A stretch of DNA of 64,000 nucleotides from Aricia agestis (Eukaryota > Arthropoda > Insecta > Lepidoptera > Lycaenidae). This document shows positions 1-11,314 of this stretch, one piece after another. The position numbers and the translations under genes were made by a program. Under the pieces are notes generated by a model. That model ran no database searches, had not been told where the DNA came from, and was given only the letters and a program-made list of their open reading frames with translations. Each line of letters starts with the position of its first letter. The first letter of the stretch is position 1. The stretch is from NCBI RefSeq assembly GCF_905147365.1, contig NC_056428.1, forward strand, positions 21,172,001-21,236,000, written 5' to 3'.

Positions 1-1576
1 ATTGCGTTGACCATGATATACTTTTAGCTAGACTTAAGGCTCTTCATTTTTCGCCTACAGTACTCGGTTGGTTCCGAAGCTACCTTGGGGGACGTCGACA
101 GCGAGTTCGAGTAAATGACAAATTCTCTTGTTGGTCAACTAGCTTTGCTAGTGTTCCTCAAGGTGGCGTACTATCCCCTGCTCTTTTCGCTTTGTTTATT
201 AACACAATAACAGCTATGCTTAAGTTTTCTCTCTTTCACTTGTATGCAGATGATCTCCAAATCTACCCTCAGTCTTCCTTAGAGAATCTTCCAAATAAAG
301 TTATTGACTTTAATAGTGACCTGAATACAATCTCTGACTGGAGTAAGCGTAACGGCCTCACTATCAATCCCAATAAGTCTCAGGTCATAATCATTGGCAG
401 CCAGGGATTAGTCTCAAGGATTGACTGGGTGAACCTCCCTCCGGTGCTCGTGTGTGGTACTCCAGTTCCTTTTAGTAAAAAGGTAAGGAACCTGGGTGTT
501 CTCATGGACGAACATCTTTCATGATCAGATCATATCTCAATGATCAGCTGCAGCAAGGTGTACGCGGTGTGGCACTCGCTGAGAAGGCTTAAGAACGTAT
601 TACCGATTAAAACTAAAATTTTGTTAGCTGAATCCTTATTTTTATCCATATTAGATTACGCGGATACATGCTATGTAGACCTCACTGAAGAAAAATTAAA
701 TAAGCTTGAGCGTCTCCAAAATATTGCTATTCGCTTTGTCTTTGGTCTGCGTAAATTCGACCACATATTAGAGTACCGTTCTGGGCTTTCTTGGTTGCCC
801 ATACGTCTTCGTCGTAATACGCGTGTTCTATCTTCCTTGTACACCTTGCTGCATGATCCAAGGGCACCGTCTTACCTTAAGGATAAATTCAACTTCCGAA
901 CATCGAATTCCAAACAATTGCGCTCTTCGGCTAATCTTCTTCTCCAAATCCCTAACCACAAAACAATTTTTTATGGACAGTCCTTTACAGTCAGATCGAT
1001 ACTTTTATGGAACTCTTTACCATGTAATATAAGGCAAGCTAAAAGCATTTCTAGTTTTAAATCGTTAGTTAAAAAATATTACTTAGATTCACTTTCTAAC
1101 AATAATTAGTAATATTCAAAGAGTATATAATCACTACGTAATATTTATATTGTTATGACAATTATTCAGCATTCACAAATTACTTTATTTATCCTTCTCC
1201 TTCTTTTTATCTCCATTTTACTCACATGTATGTTCAGTGGATTATACACAGACTTATTCCTTTTAGTATTATGAATATAGAGTATTTATTAGTTTATATT
1301 ATTATAGTAATTATTTGTGTATTAGAATGTAAATGGTTGTGTAATTATTAGGTATATATTAGAATATAATAATTAAGTTGTTTCATTAATTTTAGATTTT
1401 AGTGCACATTATACCCTAAGTTAATTGTTAATTGTACTCCTATACCAAAGGTTGCTTGGCAGAAATTGCTCAATAGCAATAAAGCCGCCTTTGTATTCAT
1501 GTGTCCCTGTTTAATGTATCTTTATGTTTGTACAACTTTTTGAATCCAATAAAGTATATTCTATCTATCTATCTAT
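1..1576 (+). mobile_element. 3' end of a CR1/Jockey-group LINE (5' end outside window)
   Basis: A non-LTR retrotransposon runs into the window from the left. The coding part ends at 1109 and is followed by an AT-rich 3' UTR of about 440 bases. The element ends in AATAAAG and then ATCT repeated about four times (1555-1576), a short tandem repeat tail rather than poly(A), as in many CR1-group LINEs. The clade call comes from the style of the reverse transcriptase and C-terminal domain and is approximate. Confidence 0.8.
3..1109 (+). pseudogene. Reverse transcriptase C-terminal part, one internal stop
   Basis: One reading frame (codons starting at 3) covers the end of a LINE ORF2. Visible motifs are the primer-grip-like VPQGGVLSPALFALFIN (RT motif B), the catalytic YADD in LYADDLQIY (motif C), the SDWSKRNGLTINPNKSQ segment (motif D) and the NLGVLMDEHLS segment (motif E). 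The frame stops at TGA 522-524 and continues in the same frame with DHIS and a normal C-terminal domain (LDYADTCYVD, LERLQNIAIRFVFGL, LWNSLPCNIR) to the stop at 1107-1109. In related proteins the residue at the stop is normally Trp (LSW..H), so one TGG to TGA change explains it. The copy cannot make full-length protein unless the stop is read through. The endonuclease and first RT motifs lie left of the window. Confidence 0.85.
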
Positions 1577-1586
1577 ATTAATTATA

Positions 1587-1865
1587 GCTGCAGGTTGTAA
1601 CAAAACTAAGTAATAATACTTTAGTTAGAGTTTATAATATTATGTGTCCCTTGTATAGAGTTCCCTGTGAAAGAAGCAGCTCTAGAAGGCATTTTTTTTG
1701 TGATTTGCATGTGCAAGCGCCCTGGCGTAAAGAGTTTCCCCATACAAAAGTGAAAAAAAAATGTTCTCTTTCAGCGCTACTACTTTTACACTAAACTCTG
1801 TACACGAGACTCATACACAGTACACACCCTAAAGTATTATCACCTAGTTTTGTTATACCCTGTAT
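1587..1865. mobile_element. TIR MITE, TACAGGGT..AACAAAACT family
   Basis: The left end (GGTTGTAACAAAACTAAGT at 1593) is repeated inverted at the right end (CTAGTTTTGTTATACCCTGTA near 1845), with the shared core GATAATACTTTAG just inside. Two other copies lie at 29146 and 48152. There is no coding capacity. Confidence 0.75.
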
Positions 1866-2384
1866 ACTAATATTATGGAGCTGAATTGTTTGTGTGTTTG
1901 AAAGTGCTAATCTCAGGAACTGCTTGTTCGATTTGAAAAATTATTTTTGTGTTGGATAGCCCATATATCGAGGAAGGCTTTAAGCTACTAAATAATGCCG
2001 TTTTTTTTTTATTTTCCTGAGTATTCATGTTATGATTGAATTTACTTTTAGTTGAAAATACGAACTTAAAATGCCTAATATCTCGGCTCCGATATAGTTT
2101 TGCTATATGTCCCCCATAATAAAGTTTACTCCCCTTGATATGTTCTTTCATAATATGCTGGTTTGGTGAGTGGCCGCGAAATTTGAAAATGACGCCAATA
2201 TTACCCAAACCCCTTTCCCCCTTACAACCGTTTTTTCCAGTAAAAAAGTAACCTATGTCCTTTCTCAGACTTTAGACTATCTGTAAGTATACAAAATTTC
2301 ATTACAATCGGTTCGGTAGTTTTGGCGTGAAAGCGAGACAGACAGACAGGGATACTTTCGCATTTATAATATTAGTATATACTA
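1866..2384. mobile_element. Helitron-like composite with two 5' ends facing each other
   Basis: The left side begins TACTAATATTATGG and continues as the Hel-A 5' region (GCTAATCTCAGGAACT, GATAGCCCA). The right side is the reverse complement of another Hel-A 5' end: TTTTGGCGTGAAAGCGAGAC, a GACA run, then CATTTATAATATTAGTATA at about 2384. No CTAG end is present. Two truncated copies, or one internally rearranged copy, explain it. Confidence 0.6.
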
Positions 2385-3395
2385 TAAAACGTCAAAGAAA
2401 CGTTAAAGGTATGATATTTCTAGAGAATACAATTTTGTTGTGTCATGAGATCGAAAAGGGAAGGGCGCAGACCATGATTAATGTTGCAAAATCTTCTCTA
2501 TGAAAGTAGTTATCAATTCACAAGCCTCGTTCATGTCTTTATTACAAGTCGGATTAGGACTTAATCCATCGTAATAAATGTATATAATTATAGATCCGTC
2601 TAGAAAGCCTAGGCAGAAATGCTAAGCCTTTTAGCCACAATATTTTCGAAACCATAATAGATTCGAGTAGTACAATATTCAAGTTATTTAAAATATTTTG
2701 TAGTTTGAAAAGTGCTTTTGGGCAGTATTCAACAAAGTATTTGTGTTTAAGGCTCATCTAGGAAAATGAAAATTGGAGGTGCACCACAAATTAGTCAGCG
2801 TATAACAATTATCAAGGCTGCTCTGAGTTCCCAACCCTTCGTCATTATACAATGTGTCCCGACACATTGTGTCCGAACCTTTTATAATATGTTTAGCATA
2901 TTTTATCGACAAATTGGCTGTAATTTTTTTCTCTAACGTAGTAATTTTTTTTTTTGGGCTCTCATACTAATCTGACCAATGCATCTTCATAACCAAATCG
3001 TTCTAATTTCTAGTAAGCTATCGTGTAGGTATGTTCATTTCTAGTTTGTTTTTATAATGTCAATAATTATTTTGAAAGTTAGCTTTGGAAGAACTTGAAA
3101 ATATATTTTTTTATAATGAATACATATTTCTAAAAGGACAAGGGGCATTTATATATGTAGCCTGTACCCAAGCTGTAGCACTGGATGTGCTTTGGATGTT
3201 TATTTGTTTTTTTTTTAACTTCTACTCTCGTTAACTTTTTTATTCCATGGTTTATGTAGAGATTTTACGTCATACAATAAAATGTTTAGCTTTTCAAGTC
3301 CTTTCATTTGATATAATATGTGATGTGCGGATTGGACAGCTTGGTTACGGGCGCCATACAAAAACGCCCCAATTACTTTTAGAAATATTCATCTA
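2385..3395. other. AT-rich stretch without recognisable gene
   Basis: About 1 kb with no open frame of note and no match to other repeats in the window. It contains a small inverted pair around 2851-2876 (ACAATGTGTC with GACACATTGTGT). Best read as intron or intergenic sequence. Confidence 0.5.
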
Positions 3396-3484
3396 TCTAT
3401 ATATATTAATACGTGAGCGAAAAACTTTGTATCCCTTTTGACGAAAAATGGGGAAACGCAGGAGAATGAAATTTTGCACAGTTA

Positions 3485-4344
3485 TCTATACTAATATTAT
3501 AAAGCGGAAGAGTTTGTTAGTTTGTTTGTTTGTTTGTTTGAACGCGCTAATCTCAGGAACTACCGGTCCAATTTGAAAAATTCTTTCAGTGGTAGATAGC
3601 CCATTTATCGAGGAAAGCTATAGGCTATATTTTATCACGCTAAGACTAATAGGAGCGAAGAAATAGAGGAAAATGTGGAAAAAAACGGGGGAAATTATTT
3701 GCAAGGGCCTATCTCACGAACTACTGGAGCAATTTTTCTGTTATTTAGCACAGATAAGACGTAGACCACGTGAAGGATCATAGGCTATTTTTTGTGGACT
3801 AATTTGTCTGTGAAATATCTAATTTAGGTACGCGGGCGAAGCTGCGCGGGACCTTACCTTCGCGTGGTCACGACATCACGCGTAAACGGCTGGACCCATT
3901 TTGCTGAAATTTGGAATAAAGATACTTTGAGTCCCGAAAAAGAACATAGGATACATTTTATCCTGGAAAAATGTACGGTTACTGCACAATATACTTTTAA
4001 GATTTGCGCGTAAACTATTCAATCTATTTTGATGGAATTTGGTATGGAGATACTTTGAGTCTCGGGAAAGGACAAGGAATACTAATTTTGTCCCGTAAAA
4101 TGTACGGTTCTCGCACAATAAACTTTTATGATTCTCGCCTAAACTATTTAATCTATTTTGATGAAATTTGGCATAGAGATTGGAGATACTAATTTGAATC
4201 TGGGACAAGGATTTTTTTTGTCCCGAAAAAATGTGCGGTTCCCACAAAATATACTTTTCTGATTTGCGCGTAAGCGACTCAATCGATGTACAGGAACAAC
4301 TACAAACTAAATTCCACGCGGACGAAGTCGCGGGCAACAGCTAG
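3485..4344 (+). mobile_element. Hel-A Helitron-like (Lep1-type) element inserted in Hel-B
   Basis: Starts TCTATACTAATATTATAAA and ends with a hairpin (CGCGGACGAAGTCGCG), GGCAACAG and CTAG. It lies between A (3484) and T (4345); uninterrupted Hel-B copies read GTTATAG at the same point, so the A^T empty site is visible. The interior holds a GTTT microsatellite near the start and imperfect repeats of about 115 bp (3890-4270). These repeats stay open on the minus strand for 153 codons, which I regard as a by-product of the repeats and not a gene. Confidence 0.85.
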
Positions 4345-4677
4345 TAGTTTATATGGTGAAGGAGTGCATCGAGCTGATATTATGTTGAAATTATGCTTCT
4401 ATCACACATTTTTTTAACAAATAAAACATTACACACACTACAACACGCACACTACGAAAAATGACAGATTTTTGAGTGACAAGCCTATACATACGAATTA
4501 TACGCTTTTATTTATGGTTGAAGTATGTTGACAACAAGGTGACAAATTGAAAATGGATTATAGTTTTTTTTATTGAATCCTACATACTTTTAGACAATGC
4601 TTACACGGCCAGTCTGAGATCAGCTGAGTCTCAGAGACAAGAGTTAAAAAATATAATATGATAAAGTCAATATTTTT

Positions 4678-5298
4678 AGGGTTCCGTAGCCAAATGGCAA
4701 AAAACGGAACCCTTATAGATTCGTCATGTCTGTCTGTCTCTCCGTCCGTATGTCACAGCCACTTTTCTCCGAAACTGTAAGAGCTATACTATTGAAACTT
4801 GGTAAGTAGATGTAGTCTGTGAACCGCTTCCGATTTAATACAAAAACGGAAAAGTTATTAAAAATTTTAGTGGTCCCCATAGATACAACTGAAACAAAAA
4901 AAAAATCATTTAACCTATGCGTGTGGGGTATCTATGGATAGGTCTTCAAAAATCATATTGAGGTTTTTAATATCATTTTTTTCTAACCTGAATAGTTTGC
5001 GAGAGAGAATCTTCTAAAGTGGTAAAATGTGTGTCCCCCCTCTCTAACTTCTAAAGTATGTAATAAGGGCATGATAAGTCTAAAAAAAATATGATGTACA
5101 TTACTACAAAAACTACCAACGAAAATTGGTTCGAACGAGATCTAGCCAGTAGTTTTTTTTTATACGTAAACCTTAATTTAACTTTCATTAAATCAATTGA
5201 AATATGAAAATAAATCAAAAATCTCTTATTTTCATAAAAATACTGCTGCTGCGGAACTCTTCATGGGCGAGTCCAACTCGCACTTGGCTGGTTTTTTT
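4678..5298 (+). mobile_element. GTC-1 element inserted in Hel-B
   Basis: Left end TAGGGTTCCGTAGCCAAATG, then a GTCT-type microsatellite (4727-4750); right end CGAGTCCAACTCGCACTTGG followed by a T run. The flanking Hel-B sequence continues as ACAAAATATAGG, so the insertion is in the T run of Hel-B. No ORF. It resembles the lepidopteran repeats that carry (GTCY)n tracts. Confidence 0.7.
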
Positions 5299-5639
5299 AC
5301 AAAATATAGGTAGTAGTCCTAATGTCGTTGAAACTGCGGTCGAATTTCGACCATATTGGGCGATCTCTAGTCATTATAATTTTCCCTTTTAGGAATAGTT
5401 GTTATTGTAATAAAAAATATTTTTAACTTTTTCCAAAGATAAAAAAAAAATCACAAAAATATAAAATATAAAAATTTACAACAGAAAAACAAAAGCCTGA
5501 CAAAGATTTCCAAATGCATATTTATTTAAAGCAAAAGATTTAAAAATATTTTCTAAGATTTAACTTTCATTATAATAAAATATTCCCTTCCTAGTTTACC
5601 AAACGTTGTGTGCACCATTAGTGAAGTGATGTTCATTTT

Positions 5640-6048
5640 CAGGGTTCCGTATCCAAAGTGTAAAATCGTGTGCGAGTTGGACTCACCCATGAAGGGTTTC
5701 GCAGCAGCAATAAAGCTTATTTTTATTAAATTATTAGGTTTTTTTATTTATTTTCATATTTCAGTTTATTTAATGAAAGTTAAATTAAGGTTTACCATTT
5801 ATGACGTATAAAAAACTACTTGCTAGATCTTGTTCAAACCAATTCTCGTTGGTAGTTTTTATACGTAGTAATGTACATCATACATTTTTAGACTTATTAT
5901 GTACTTTAGAAGTTAGGGGGGCGGGGGGACACATATTTTTAGGTTAGAAAAAAATTATATTAGAAACCTTAATATGATTTTTGAAGACAGACAGACATGA
6001 CGAATCTATAAGGGTTCCGCTTTTTGCCATTTGACTACGGAACCTTAA
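5640..6048 (-). mobile_element. GTC-1 element, reverse orientation
   Basis: Carries the GTC-1 tail inverted (GCGAGTTGGACTCACCCATG at 5672), the conserved GTTTGAAC/ACGAGATCTAG segment inverted near 5825, a short GACA run and the inverted head (CTACGGAACCTTAATG) at 6036. The first bases (5641-5665) are a GTC-2 head, so the copy is a chimera or a nested end. Confidence 0.65.
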
Positions 6049-6457
6049 TGAAAACGGGAACCAATTATTTCGTTGTCTGTCCGTCTCTCTGTCTGTCTCC
6101 AGGCTGTATCTCAAGAACCACTACAGCTAGACTTCTGAATTTTTCACAGATTGTGTATTTCTGTTGCTGCTATAACAACAAATACTTACTAAAAACTAAA
6201 CAAAATAAACATTTAAGGGGGACTCCTATACAACAAACGTGATTTTTTGGCCTTTTAACTCGATATCAATATGTATTTGCAACCGGTAGAAAAATTAAAA
6301 TTTTCATAAAATCCCTAATTTTATGTGTACTTCAACAATTTATAATTGAATAAACATTTAAGGTGGGCATCCCATACAAAAAAAAAATGGTCTATTTTTG
6401 CTCTATAACGGTACGGAACTCTTCGTGTGTGAGTCCGACTCGCACTTAGCCATTTTT
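6049..6457 (+). mobile_element. GTC-2 element, head missing
   Basis: Contains TGTCTGTCC..GTCTCCAGGCTGTA, ATAACAACAAATACT, GGGGGACTCCTATACAACAAA and ends GTGAGTCCGACTCGCACTTA. This layout matches the complete copy at 60931-61412. It abuts the preceding reverse GTC-1 copy without spacer. Confidence 0.65.
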
Positions 6458-6634
6458 TTCATCCCCGCTTCATAATATTTATAATTTAATATTAAATTTC
6501 TCGAGTGCGCCATAGGTTCGGTAGCCCTGATATGCCATGTTATTAAATTAATCCACATTTGGTGGATACGGAAAAGGATTTTGCTGGAAAATGGATGCGG
6601 TTTTCCGGGAAACGTATATCTTATTATGACATAA

Positions 6635-7465
6635 CTAGCTGTTGCCCGCGACTTCGTCCGCGTTAGTATAGTAGATCACGTCCCAAGCATTATTTATTGT
6701 ACAAAAATATTCAATGTACAGAATTGACTTTCCTACGATTTTATTATACTTATATAGATGTTCCCCGCGGCTTCGCTTGCGTAATTCAGGAATTTCACGC
6801 AACCGTACATTTTTCCTCAAAAAAATAGCCTATGTCCCTTAACGTGGTCTATTCTTCATGTTTGCCAAATAATATAAAAATTATCTTAAGATAATAAGCA
6901 ATTTCATATAATTTCCCCCGTTTTTTTTCCACATTTTCCTCTATTTCTTCGCTCCTATTAGTCTTAGAATAATAAAATATAGCCTATAACCTTCCTTCCT
7001 AACAAACGGGCTATCTAACACTGAAAGATTTTTTAAATCGGACCAGTAGTTCCTGAGATTAGCGCGTTCAAATAAGCCCTTTCATATAATTTCCCCTGTT
7101 TTTCCACGTTTTCCTCTAAATTCTTCACTCCTATTAGTCTTAACGTGATAAAATATAGCCTATAGCCTTTCTCGATCAATGGGCTATCTAACACTGAAAG
7201 AATTTTTCAAATCGGACTAGTAGTTCCTGAGATTAGCGCGTTCAAATACGCCCTTTCAAATAATTTCCCCCCGTTTTTTCCACATTTTCCTCTATTTCTT
7301 CGCTCCTATTAATCTTAGCATGATAAAATATAGCCTATAGCCTTCCTCGATAAATGGGTTATCTAACACTGAAAGAATTTTTCAAATCGGACCAGTAGTT
7401 CCTGAGATTAGCGCGTTCAAACAAACAAACAAACAAACTCTGCAGAATTATAATATTAGTATAGA
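6635..7465 (-). mobile_element. Hel-A element, copy 2, with internal tandem repeats
   Basis: Reverse orientation: CTAG at 6635, hairpin GCGACTTCGTCCGCG, and the 5' end (..ATATTAGTATAGA) at 7465, flanked by A and T as expected for Helitrons. A unit of about 175-179 bp (TTTCATATAATTTCCCC to GCGCGTTCAAATAAG) is repeated three times from 6902 to 7430. Confidence 0.8.
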
Positions 7466-7479
7466 TATCTATATCTATA

Positions 7480-7493
7480 TATATAAAACTCAA
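7480..7493. repeat. 14-bp target-site duplication, left copy
   Basis: TATATAAAACTCAA occurs here and again at 13624-13637, bounding the R1-type LINE. Neither copy can be extended by a further matching base. Confidence 0.8.
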
Positions 7494-7843
7494 CCGCTTC
7501 CCTCCGCGAACTCGGTACGGTTAACATCTTCTGACGTGCGCTCTGGGAATTAAAATCGTTTTCGGTGGTTAAAATCGTTAATTGCGTGCTGAGTGTGTGT
7601 AAAAAGCTAGGTAACGGTGTAATCTACGTTTACTGTAAGTTTTTGAACACATTTGCCCGTATTTTATTGGATTTAACTCGGTAAGTAATTCCCTTTGTTC
7701 ATTTTTAACAGTAAGGAATTGTAGGTACCTAGGTAAAAATATTGTATCGTCGGTACCGCGCGCGCTGCGCCGGGCGCCCGGCCTTGCGATCAGCTGGTCA
7801 TAAATAGTGTTATTGTTGTTGTTAACTTTGAAAACAAGACATA

Positions 7844-9049
7844 ATGTCTAGTCATAATAACATGCCGCCAGATAAAAATACCAACCCATTTGAAAGAAGG
7901 GACGGCATACCTCGTTCCCCGCCAACTTCAACCGGCAAACGTTTGCTGTCCCAACTATCGCCTTCATCCGTGTCACCAGTCGAAAAACGTCACCAACCCA
8001 TAAGGGACGAACCGCAGTCCCCGGTAATTTCATTATTAGACACAAGCAGCGCAGTCGATGATTCGTTTAATTACTGCGAGTTAGTCCGCGAAGCGTCCTC
8101 CTACTTGGGAAAAATTAACGAATTCGCTAACGACACTGTCTCGAGACGCAATAACTTTGCCAATAAATCCGATATAATGAACTTAACACAAAAACTGACA
8201 ACCATAGTTTCTCTTCTTGCCATTAAAAACTCGTCACTTGAAACCAAAGTCGCGAATTTGGAGCGAGATTTACTATCCGTAAAACTTAATCAGGTCGTGA
8301 AACCGGCCCCCGCGGCGCCTCCGGTCTCTTATTCAGAGGCCCTCAAACTGAAACTCGCGAAATCGGTTCCCCCTGTCGAGACACGTAAACCACTCCCATG
8401 TGTTATAGCCTACCCCACGCAAGAAAAATCGGCGGAATTAAAATCGGCAACTGAGACCAAGCAGGCTTTGATGAAGGTCATAAACCCGGCCGACGGTTTT
8501 CAATTTCACGGCGTTAAGAAAACAGCTAATTCGGGCGTGCTTCTGCGCCTCACGAGCGAGTCGCAAGTTAAAAAATTAAAGTCAGTCGAAGCGCTAAAAT
8601 CTGCCGGCCTCCGTCTCGAGACACCCAAGGGGCGTAGCCCGCGCATTTTCATCAAAGATGTTCCACAACACATTACAGACGATAATTTTCTATTATCCCT
8701 GTACAACCAAAACGTAAACGGCGAAATTAATGTGACACAAGATCAATTCATGAGTTCGACAAAAATAGTAAGACGTCGTATTTTAAACAAAGAATATAAT
8801 AACCGTAAATGGATAGGTATCGAACTAGACCCTAAAGTGCGTAAACACCTCATCGAAACAAAAGAAAAACTTTTTATCGACTGGGCGATGTGTCGCTTTG
8901 TAGATGACGTCGAACTCGTGCGCTGCGCTAACTGTCAACAGTATGGGCACACCGCTAAATTCTGTCGTGACATAAAAAACCGACCGACCACCCCACAGGC
9001 TCCCCAGATTGTCCTACGTATAAGTCTAAAATGGAGCAACTTATTTTAA
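7844..9049 (+). CDS. R1-type LINE ORF1, gag-like zinc-knuckle protein
   Basis: Nucleic-acid binding protein of the LINE, expected to coat the RNA in the ribonucleoprotein. The 401-residue frame starts at the ATG that follows a roughly 350-base 5' UTR. The N-terminal third is Pro/Ser-rich and polar, residues about 100-150 look helical, and the C-terminus has one CCHC knuckle with C361, C364, H369 and C374 (CANCQQYGHTAKFC). R1-type ORF1 proteins normally carry further knuckle residues here. In the shifted frame the following bases read HPTGSPDCPTYKSKMEQL and end in TAG within ATGGATAG, so that stop overlaps the ORF2 start. This suggests a single-base deletion between about 8975 and 9000 and that the present last 20 or so residues are not original. 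Confidence 0.8.
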   Translation: MSSHNNMPPDKNTNPFERRDGIPRSPPTSTGKRLLSQLSPSSVSPVEKRHQPIRDEPQSPVISLLDTSSAVDDSFNYCELVREASSYLGKINEFANDTVSRRNNFANKSDIMNLTQKLTTIVSLLAIKNSSLETKVANLERDLLSVKLNQVVKPAPAAPPVSYSEALKLKLAKSVPPVETRKPLPCVIAYPTQEKSAELKSATETKQALMKVINPADGFQFHGVKKTANSGVLLRLTSESQVKKLKSVEALKSAGLRLETPKGRSPRIFIKDVPQHITDDNFLLSLYNQNVNGEINVTQDQFMSSTKIVRRRILNKEYNNRKWIGIELDPKVRKHLIETKEKLFIDWAMCRFVDDVELVRCANCQQYGHTAKFCRDIKNRPTTPQAPQIVLRISLKWSNLF

Positions 9050-9058
9050 CGACTCGGT

Positions 9059-11314
9059 ATGGATAGTTTAAATATAGGACAGTTAAACCTCCACAATAAT
9101 AAGCACGCAACGATAGAATTAGAAAAGTTGGTTTCCGATTACAATTTAGACTTGGTGCTCGTACAGGAGCAATATCAACTCGCGTCGCTACGGTCGAAGA
9201 TAGTACAAATTAATAACCTAGCTCGCGCGGGTATTTACACACCTCAGTCTAGATTTTCAGTCACGGCCTTAACTAACCTTTCGACGTCGCACTGTGCGGT
9301 AGCCGAAATTTCGTGTCCTCAGTTTAGGCTTTACGTTGTAAGCTGCTATTTTCAGTACTCGGATTCCGTAGGTCCACATTTACATCAACTTCGGCGCGTA
9401 TTACAATCTCTCGCGGGTACTAAAATTATTATTGGCGCCGACGTCAATGCATCCTCGCCCTTATGGCACGGCCAGCTTAGGTACACTGACCGCGACCGAC
9501 GTACCGCTGTCGAAGACTTTATTGCGGAGTTTAACCTCCATATTCACAACACCCCCGATGCACCACCTACCTATAGTAGCCCAACGGGCGAATCGTCGAT
9601 AGACGTCACGCTATCTAGCGCGTACGTCCAGATTAGGAATTGGCGTGTCCTTCCCGATGCGTCATGTAGTGATCACCGCTTACTGGTGTACGAGTTTTCT
9701 CGTGCGGTCCCGAGTGATACCGTAGTCAATTCTAATGACTATAAATACAATGTTAAGAACGGCGATTGGAAATTATTTCGCTCCCTCATTACCGCTCATG
9801 CCGGAGACTTCACTCGGCCGGATTTAAACGTCAATGAGTGCGCGGAAATTATGTCAAACACATTTGTTTACTGTGCCGATGTAGCCTTGGGTCGTAGACC
9901 TCTTAAAAAAGATCACAACTGTAAATGGTGGAACAGTAAACTTCCTAATCTTCGTCGGGAATTTAGAAGGGCCAGGCGCAAAATTAATAATCTTCGTAAA
10001 TCTGGCCACGACCGTTCGGATGATAATTACATAATTAGTTTAAATAACCTACGCATTTCAAGGTCACGTTATCGCGCTGCCGTTACATTAGCGAAAAATA
10101 ATATGCTGAAGAATGCCGCGAATAGACTGGATAAAGAAGGTCCCTGGTCCTCTTTATATCACGAGCTTAAACCCAGTAGTAGTAATGAGCCAAACTTTTT
10201 CTCAAATATTAAAATTAACAACTCTTACACTTGTAGTTTAGAGGAAACGGCGAAGGCATATCTAAACGTTCTCATCCCAGACGACGAGCCCTCCTTGGAT
10301 GATGAACACCATCGCGACATTAGGAGTAGAATGTTAGACCCCATTCATACACCGGTCTCAGATTTACCAACCCCGGAGGAGTTTATTAAAATAGTAAACC
10401 TTTTGCCTATAAAAAAATCTGCGGGCGAGGATAAAATATCGAATATTATGATAAAGCAAGCGTGTTTAGCAGCCAATTCATCGATTCTATATGTTTACAA
10501 CAGATGTATCGCAGAAGGTATATTTCCAAAAATTTGGCGTTCCGGTTGCATAAAATTAATACCTAAAGCGGGAAACAAACCTCCTGACGACCCAAAATCT
10601 TACCGTCCGATAACGTTACTTCCTTGCTTAGGTAAATTACTAGAACGCCTCATCGTACCTCGCCTGCTACCCGGTGGCCACCAGTTCGGTTTCACCGCCG
10701 GGAAATCGACTGTGGACGCGGCGTTAGAAGTAAGAAAAATAGTTAATTTGTCGGAAATTAAATACGTGGTCGCTATTTCATTAGATATTTCCGGGGCCTT
10801 CGACCATGCCTGGTGGCCGATGGTGCTATTAAAACTAAAAAATCGAGGGTGTTACTGCAATATTTATTCTATAATACATTCTTACTTTTCTAACGGTCAA
10901 ACTAAGCTTCGTCTAGGACATTGTACACATGTCAAAGATTTAACGTGCGGCTGCCCTCAAGGATCGGTAATTTCGCCTAAATTATGGAACATCGGATTTG
11001 ACGATTTGTTAAGTCTTCCACTTTCACCGCTTTATATACTAGTTGGTTATGCCGATGACGGGTTTCTTATCGTTCAAGCAAACTCGCGTTCCGAAATTGA
11101 GTCTAAAGCCAACAGTAGTCTTAATTTAATATCTGACTGGGGTAAGCGTAATCGTCTGAAATTCGCCGCGCAAAAAACTTACCAAATTCTTTTAAAAGGT
11201 TCCCTTATATCTTCCCCTAGCATTAAACTTGACAATATTAACGTTAAACGCAAACAGTCGCTCTGTTATCTTGGTTTTTACTTAGAAAATAAATTTACAT
11301 TTTTAGAACATATA
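9059..11314 (+). pseudogene. R1-type LINE ORF2, 5' part: endonuclease and reverse transcriptase
   Basis: Makes the nick at the target and copies the RNA by target-primed reverse transcription. Endonuclease (residues 1 to about 215): N10, E37 in VLVQEQ, D128 and N130 in IGADVNASSPLWHG, and S204-D205-H206. Reverse transcriptase (about 440-752): KSYRPITLLPCLGKLLERL, motif A SLDISGAFDHAWW with D576, motif B GCPQGSVISPKLWN, motif C GYADDG at 663-668, motif E LCYLGFYLENKFTF. AFDHAWWP and GCPQGSV..P.LWN point to the R1 group (R1, TRAS, SART, Waldo). The frame is broken after Ile752 (codon 11312) by the inserted element; it would read on out of frame to a stop at 11338. The start is the ATG overlapping the presumed original ORF1 stop. 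Confidence 0.88.

Larger units (their letters stand above)
3396..5370 (+). mobile_element. Hel-B Helitron-like element, copy 1, carrying two insertions
   Basis: The 5' end is TCTATATATATTAATACGTG and the 3' end is the perfect hairpin GGTCGAAATTCGACC, then a short spacer and CTAG. Five other copies in the window share these ends. The body is split by a Hel-A copy (3485-4344) and a GTC-1 copy (4678-5298); removing both restores the roughly 490-bp layout of the other copies. A 3' stem-loop plus CTRR terminus is the Helitron signature. No Rep/helicase is encoded, so it is non-autonomous. Confidence 0.8.

Noticed and set aside
3876..4337. 153-codon minus-strand frame
   Set aside because: Lies wholly in the internal repeats of a Hel-A element; peptide repeats mirror DNA repeats, and there is no known domain.
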